The notes beneath the pieces are model-generated. The model did no database searches. It had not been told where the DNA came from and saw only the letters and a program-made list of their open reading frames with translations. A stretch of 64,000 nucleotides of DNA from Polaribacter litorisediminis (GTDB lineage Bacteria; Bacteroidota; Bacteroidia; Flavobacteriales; Flavobacteriaceae): positions 979,001 through 1,043,000 of the forward strand of contig NZ_CP082966.1 in assembly GCF_019968605.1 (NCBI RefSeq), read 5' to 3'. Of the stretch, positions 60,395-64,000 are shown in pieces (within the stretch, counting starts at the first letter, position 1; every line of letters begins with the position of its first letter). Position numbers and translations under genes: made by a program.

Positions 60395-60412
60395 AAGTTG
60401 CACTTTATTGCA

Positions 60413-60448
60413 ATTAAGCGTTAATTGTACGTGCAATTAACGCTTAAT
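60413..60448. promoter_or_regulatory. Perfect 15-bp inverted repeat
   Basis: ATTAAGCGTTAATTG (60413-60427) and its exact complement (60434-60448) around TACGTG. It lies 19 bases after a stop codon and 12 before an ATG, with no T run. Could be an operator or a terminator working in both directions. Confidence 0.5.
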
Positions 60449-60475
60449 ACATAAAAAATATGGAAGAGCAATACT

Positions 60476-61742
60476 GGTTCTACCACTATATTTGTGGGTA
60501 AAGATCTAAACCTCCATGAAAAAAGAGTATGGCGCTTCTAAAATTAGCAAAGGTTCTATAACCTCTTCCTACGGTTTTTATTTCTTGTATTTTCCCATTT
60601 AATCTTTCTGCCATTGCATTAGAATAGCGTTGTGTTAAAGCATTAATGACACCTTTGAGATGGTTGTTAAACATCTTAGCTACTTTAATAACTTCTTTAA
60701 TATTAGTATTTAAAACACTTGCTCCCCATTTTATAAATAAAGGAAAAGCGTCTTCTATTGATGCGCTTGCAAAGATGTCTTTAAAATCTTCTCTGACTCG
60801 CCAAGCTTTGCTCACTTGATAATTTGCGGCTTGAATGTGTTCAAAAATAATTTGTTGATTATCTGTTAAATTTTCTTTGTTTTTAAGTAAAACGAACCTG
60901 CTATTTTTTAATTCCTCGTGGTGTTTCACTTCTCGCCTTCTTACTTTATCAATAGCATCATTAAGATATTTAATCAGATGGAAGCGGTCATGCACGATGT
61001 CTGCTTTAGGCAATATTTCTTCTACAGAGCTTAAATAGGCTTTCCACATATCTAACGATACAGTTTCTACAAAATCTCGATTCTCAGGAGTTATAACTCT
61101 CTCTAACAAGGCTTTAGCATCTTGTTTATCTCTGCCTGCTACAACATCTATAACACAGCCTGCTAACGGACTACTTAGAACACTTATGTACTGATGCCCT
61201 TTCCTAAAAGATTTTTCATCAAGGCTTAAATGTTTAAAGGCAACATCTTTGGGGCGTCGTTCCATGCCGCGTTTTACCGAACTATGGATAATACGATTTA
61301 CAACATTAAAACCACAGCGTAATAATTTAGCTGTTTGCGTTTGATTTTTAGTTGCCTTGAGTAAATCTATGGTTAGCCGCTCAAATAAATAGGTATGACG
61401 CTCATAATTATCTGCCCAAGGAACTGAAATAGTCTTTACTCCTAAAGCAGATTTTACTCTTGGAACTTTACAGTTGATATAGGTCTTAAATTGCAAAGTA
61501 TCCAAGTGACGCCAACGCCGAGAATTTCTGTGGTCATAAATACTACAGGTTTCAAAGCTTTCTGGGCAGTCTGCATGGTCTAATATATAACTCACGTATA
61601 TATCAACTTCTTCTAGTTTAAAATTCACTTTTACATCATCTACTCGCCACTCATCCCCAAAATTTAATACGATATCAAAGAACTGTTCTGAAAACATTTT
61701 TTTTCGCTAATTTAATAATTCCACAACATTCGTGGTAGAACC
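60476..61742 (-). mobile_element. ISL3 family insertion sequence
   Basis: About 1.27 kb. Imperfect terminal inverted repeats begin GGTTCTACCAC at both ends (60476-60497 and complement of 61721-61742). One full-length transposase gene. No 8-bp direct repeat is visible in the flanks, so a rearrangement after insertion is possible. Confidence 0.85.
60486..61697 (-). CDS. ISL3 family transposase
   Basis: 403 aa DDE enzyme. N-terminal Cys/His region (DHADCPESFETCSIYDHR) then HTH-like LLKATKNQTQTAKLL. Catalytic segments: HLSLDEKSFRKGHQYIS (Asp), VSLDMWKAYLSS (Asp) and SNAMAERLNGKIQEIK (Glu), ending GRGYRTFANFRSAIL, as usual for ISL3. The stop codon lies inside the left terminal repeat. Confidence 0.94.
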   Translation of the reverse strand: MFSEQFFDIVLNFGDEWRVDDVKVNFKLEEVDIYVSYILDHADCPESFETCSIYDHRNSRRWRHLDTLQFKTYINCKVPRVKSALGVKTISVPWADNYERHTYLFERLTIDLLKATKNQTQTAKLLRCGFNVVNRIIHSSVKRGMERRPKDVAFKHLSLDEKSFRKGHQYISVLSSPLAGCVIDVVAGRDKQDAKALLERVITPENRDFVETVSLDMWKAYLSSVEEILPKADIVHDRFHLIKYLNDAIDKVRRREVKHHEELKNSRFVLLKNKENLTDNQQIIFEHIQAANYQVSKAWRVREDFKDIFASASIEDAFPLFIKWGASVLNTNIKEVIKVAKMFNNHLKGVINALTQRYSNAMAERLNGKIQEIKTVGRGYRTFANFRSAILFFHGGLDLYPQI

Positions 61743-61743
61743 A

Positions 61744-61926
61744 TTATTTACTCCAGAAGAAAATAAACCAGCAACTAAAGGGGATGTTTTAAAACTAGCG
61801 GCTAGTTTAAAACGATACCATAAAATTAAAAATTTACCACCAAAATTAACGGGACAAATTCCTTATTTTGATTTGCATACAAGCGAAATAGTTTATTTAC
61901 CGTTAAGAATTTCTTTTAATAACTAA
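61744..61926 (+). pseudogene. 3' part of a small gene cut by the ISL3 element
   Basis: The frame entering from the IS reads LFTPEENKPATKGDVLKLAA then a basic stretch and ends LPLRISFNN. On the other side of the IS an ATG at 60460 encodes MEEQY before the left end. Together these could be one protein of about 65 aa. A GTG start inside the terminal repeat (61732) is also possible. Family not recognised. Confidence 0.45.
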
Positions 61927-62343
61927 AACTTTTAGGCTCAGCTCATAAATATTTTATTGATGTTATTAAAAAAAAAATGGATTTATTGATTTCTATCAGA
62001 CATTTAAAAATGATTTTACGGAAACCCGTAAAATTTTATAAAAAGGTAAATATATCTTTGCAGAAAATATGTAGATGGAAATTAAAAAAAAATAGAATTT
62101 ATTGTGATACTTAATACTTAGTTAATCAAAGCTATCTCATAATTTTTACTTTATGTTATTTTTTTTTAAAATTAAACAATTATTTTATAATGATAAATAT
62201 TCTATAATTCAATAAACTTATTATATTTGGAAGATTATCATGAAAATTGCTATTTCAAAAATATAATATAATTTCTTTTTTGAAGGTTTTTTGGGTAAAT
62301 TGAATTACTCAACAAACTTCATATTTATTAAAAATTTCACTAT
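61927..62343. other. Gene-free interval with an orphan promoter-like site
   Basis: A perfect 9-bp inverted repeat ATTTTACGG/CCGTAAAAT (62013-62021, 62026-62034) lies just upstream of a -7 box TATCTTTG (62053-62060). No gene follows within range (next ATG reading frames stop at once). The rest is very AT-rich. It may be a regulated promoter whose gene has been lost. Confidence 0.4.
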
Positions 62344-63642
62344 ATGAGTAAAAGAATACTTTACAATCTATTAGTTGTTTTCTTTTTGTTGATAAGTTGT
62401 AAGTCAGACAGACCGATAGATATTAAGAAAATAACAAGTATATCTGCTGAGTCAGCAGTAATACAAAAGGAAATAAATGAAGTGAATTTTTATTTTGAAA
62501 ATTCAGGTTCTATGAACGGATATTTAAATGGAAATGATTTTTTGGAAACAATGATTCGAATCATTGGGAACTCTGAAATTGAAAACTTAAATACGTTCTT
62601 TGTAAATACAGCAGCCCATAAAACAGAGAATCTTTTAGACAAAATTGAAAAGAACAAGATTGCCGTTGGTAATACTGGAAGTTCTGATCATCAGTTTATT
62701 TTTAAAACCGCTATAGAAAACGCGAAGAATAATAATTTAAGTATTGTGGTTACGGACGGCATATACTCTGTAAAGGGAAAAAAACCTAGTATTGTTTCGG
62801 TTAAAATTGAACAAACATTTGTAAAAGCTTTAAATGAAAATACAATAGAAACAGTAGTTCTAAAAATGGCATCAAATTTTAATGGTAATTACTATTCAGA
62901 AACCTGTAATCCAGGATCTAAATCAATTGAAATTAATCAAACAAGACCGTATTACATCTTCTTATTTGGAAATAATCAAGTTATAAAAAAAGCACTCAAC
63001 GAAATTGTAATCCTTAACGATTTAAAAGGTCAAGAAGAGCAAGCAAGATTTATGATTACCAAAGATGTTAATATTAATTACACGGTTTTAACTCAAGGGG
63101 AGGAAAAACAAGGCAGTTTTAAGCAAACTAGTAAGTCTTGGGTAGTAAAAGAAATTGGTGATGCAGAAAAATTTTCTAAAAGAGGAGTTCCTCTAAAAGA
63201 TAGTTATCTTCAATTCGGGGTTGCAGTTGATTTCTCTAAAAGAGCTATTCCAGAATCTTATTTATTAAACACCTCTAATTATTCAGTAGTAAATAATACA
63301 GGATATAGCATCGAAGAAATAAAAAAAGTAAGTGATTTAGATAAAACTACTAAATCTTATAAATGGATTGATACGCAAAATAAAAAAGGGGAATTTAAAT
63401 ATACGCATATCATAGTTGTAAAAGCAAAAGAAAAACTTTACGGTGATTTAACTTTAATTCTTAATATTAACTTTCCTGAGTGGATAGGAGATACAGGCAC
63501 GAACAATGATTGCGATATTAAAAACGACACAACCACCACCTTCGCATTCGATCGGTTAATGACAGGTGTTTCAAAAGCATACAAAAAAGTAGGCAAAAGA
63601 GATGACTTCTTTAAAATAAATGTAAAAATAAAAGCAAATTAA
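62344..63642 (+). CDS. Lipoprotein with vWA-like domain
   Basis: 432 aa. Lipoprotein signal VVFFLLISCKSD. VNFYFENSGSMNGYL resembles a MIDAS DxSxS motif, but the Asp is Asn (ENSGSM), so metal binding may be altered; LSIVVTDGIYS would supply the later Thr/Asp loop. The C-terminal half is beta-rich with a second large domain. A membrane-protein gene starts one base after its stop codon, implying a shared job. Family not identified. Confidence 0.75.
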   Translation: MSKRILYNLLVVFFLLISCKSDRPIDIKKITSISAESAVIQKEINEVNFYFENSGSMNGYLNGNDFLETMIRIIGNSEIENLNTFFVNTAAHKTENLLDKIEKNKIAVGNTGSSDHQFIFKTAIENAKNNNLSIVVTDGIYSVKGKKPSIVSVKIEQTFVKALNENTIETVVLKMASNFNGNYYSETCNPGSKSIEINQTRPYYIFLFGNNQVIKKALNEIVILNDLKGQEEQARFMITKDVNINYTVLTQGEEKQGSFKQTSKSWVVKEIGDAEKFSKRGVPLKDSYLQFGVAVDFSKRAIPESYLLNTSNYSVVNNTGYSIEEIKKVSDLDKTTKSYKWIDTQNKKGEFKYTHIIVVKAKEKLYGDLTLILNINFPEWIGDTGTNNDCDIKNDTTTTFAFDRLMTGVSKAYKKVGKRDDFFKINVKIKAN

Positions 63643-63643
63643 T

Positions 63644-64000
63644 ATGAGTATAATTGCACCAGGGTATGAGTTTTTCTTTGATTGGGATACATATCAAATA
63701 TTGTTAAATGCAGTGTTTAATAATTTAGATTACAGTAAAATTGGTTGGTCAATAGTTGTGGTCAATTTAATAGCTCTTGCTACTTTTTACAAATTTTGGG
63801 ACCCTGTAAGTGCTTCGAAGTTAAAGTGGTGGCTATCAATACTAGGAATAGGGATTCTTTCTTATGTCAGTACATCAACTATATTGTACAATAATATTGA
63901 AATTATTCAGCATATAGCAACTGGATTATTACCAGATGGTGATTATTTTATTATACAAATGAGTATGATTTCGTTATTATATAGTGTAATTATTGCATTC
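63644..64000 (+). CDS. Membrane protein, cut by the window end
   Basis: At least 119 codons, open to the edge. Begins MSIIAPGYEFFFDWDTYQIL. At least three hydrophobic helices (SIVVVNLIALATFYKFW, WWLSILGIGILSYVSTS, IIQMSIISLLYSVIIAF). Starts one base after the vWA-like lipoprotein gene and is probably translated with it. Confidence 0.7.
   Translation, partial: MSIIAPGYEFFFDWDTYQILLNAVFNNLDYSKIGWSIVVVNLIALATFYKFWDPVSASKLKWWLSILGIGILSYVSTSTILYNNIEIIQHIATGLLPDGDYFIIQMSMISLLYSVIIAF

Noticed and set aside
1..64000. tRNA or rRNA genes
   Set aside because: No cloverleaf with conserved GTTCGA-type T arm and no rRNA-like stretch was recognised on either strand by eye; a tRNAscan-SE run would settle it.

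Overview
The window looks like chromosomal DNA of a marine flavobacterium (Bacteroidota, Flavobacteriaceae). The DNA is AT-rich and promoters fit the Bacteroidota TTTG / TAnnTTTG pattern. The large carbamoyl-phosphate synthase subunit ends without the usual C-terminal regulatory domain. Families common in flavobacteria are abundant: DUF6090, DUF2779, DUF4386, DUF2306, PD40 lipoproteins, and Fes-type esterases with TPR tails. Almost all real genes lie on the + strand. The exceptions are the IS982 and ISL3 transposases, an IS3 fragment and the DUF2779 gene.

Layout. (1) 1-2.1 kb: 3' end of carB and a fasciclin-domain protein, each followed by a clear terminator. (2) 3.1-6.4 kb: a TetR-controlled redox cluster (TetR, nitroreductase, iron-type alcohol dehydrogenase, DJ-1/PfpI protein). 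(3) 6.8-12.0 kb: an IS982 element just upstream of a SigZ-like sigma factor, then a flavoprotein and three membrane proteins. (4) 12.3-30.4 kb: accessory genes, often separated by long foldable repeats: Fic protein, an isolated DUF6090 gene, an S1-like protein, an AraC regulator with a six-gene operon, hydrolases, PD40 lipoproteins, DinB, GNAT and a methyltransferase. (5) 30.6-52.8 kb: the most unusual part, 22 tandem same-strand DUF6090 genes interrupted only by two copies of a 164-aa secreted protein and one IS110 element. (6) 53-64 kb: a second esterase-TPR lipoprotein, IS3 debris, DUF2779 nuclease-like protein, WYL regulator, a decayed region with a DnaB-like pseudo-ATPase and an integrase fragment, an ISL3 element, and a vWA-like lipoprotein with a membrane protein running off the end.

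The DUF6090 array. Each protein has a short basic head (MIKFFR...), one N-terminal membrane helix and a helical body of about 200 residues that probably lies in the periplasm. Heads are nearly constant; bodies fall into at least four groups plus singletons, and head types are shuffled among bodies. Many spacers share a structured unit with two hairpins whose arms covary, followed by a palindrome (CCTGCC-N9-GGCAGG). The same 21-nt palindrome has also entered the coding regions, always in frame, at two fixed sites in the linker before the membrane helix: 15 of 23 genes carry one or two copies. Three members carry extra C-terminal domains (two DUF3471-like, one TPR) of the type seen on neighbouring hydrolases.

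The IS110 element sits inside one of these palindromes. Its upstream non-coding region folds into two stem-loops. The first holds guide-like segments matching both sides of the palindrome target; the second holds segments matching both ends of the element, as expected of a bridge RNA. Together these make the region look like a recombination-driven family of surface-associated membrane proteins with its own repeat ecology. The function of the proteins is unknown and is not assigned here.
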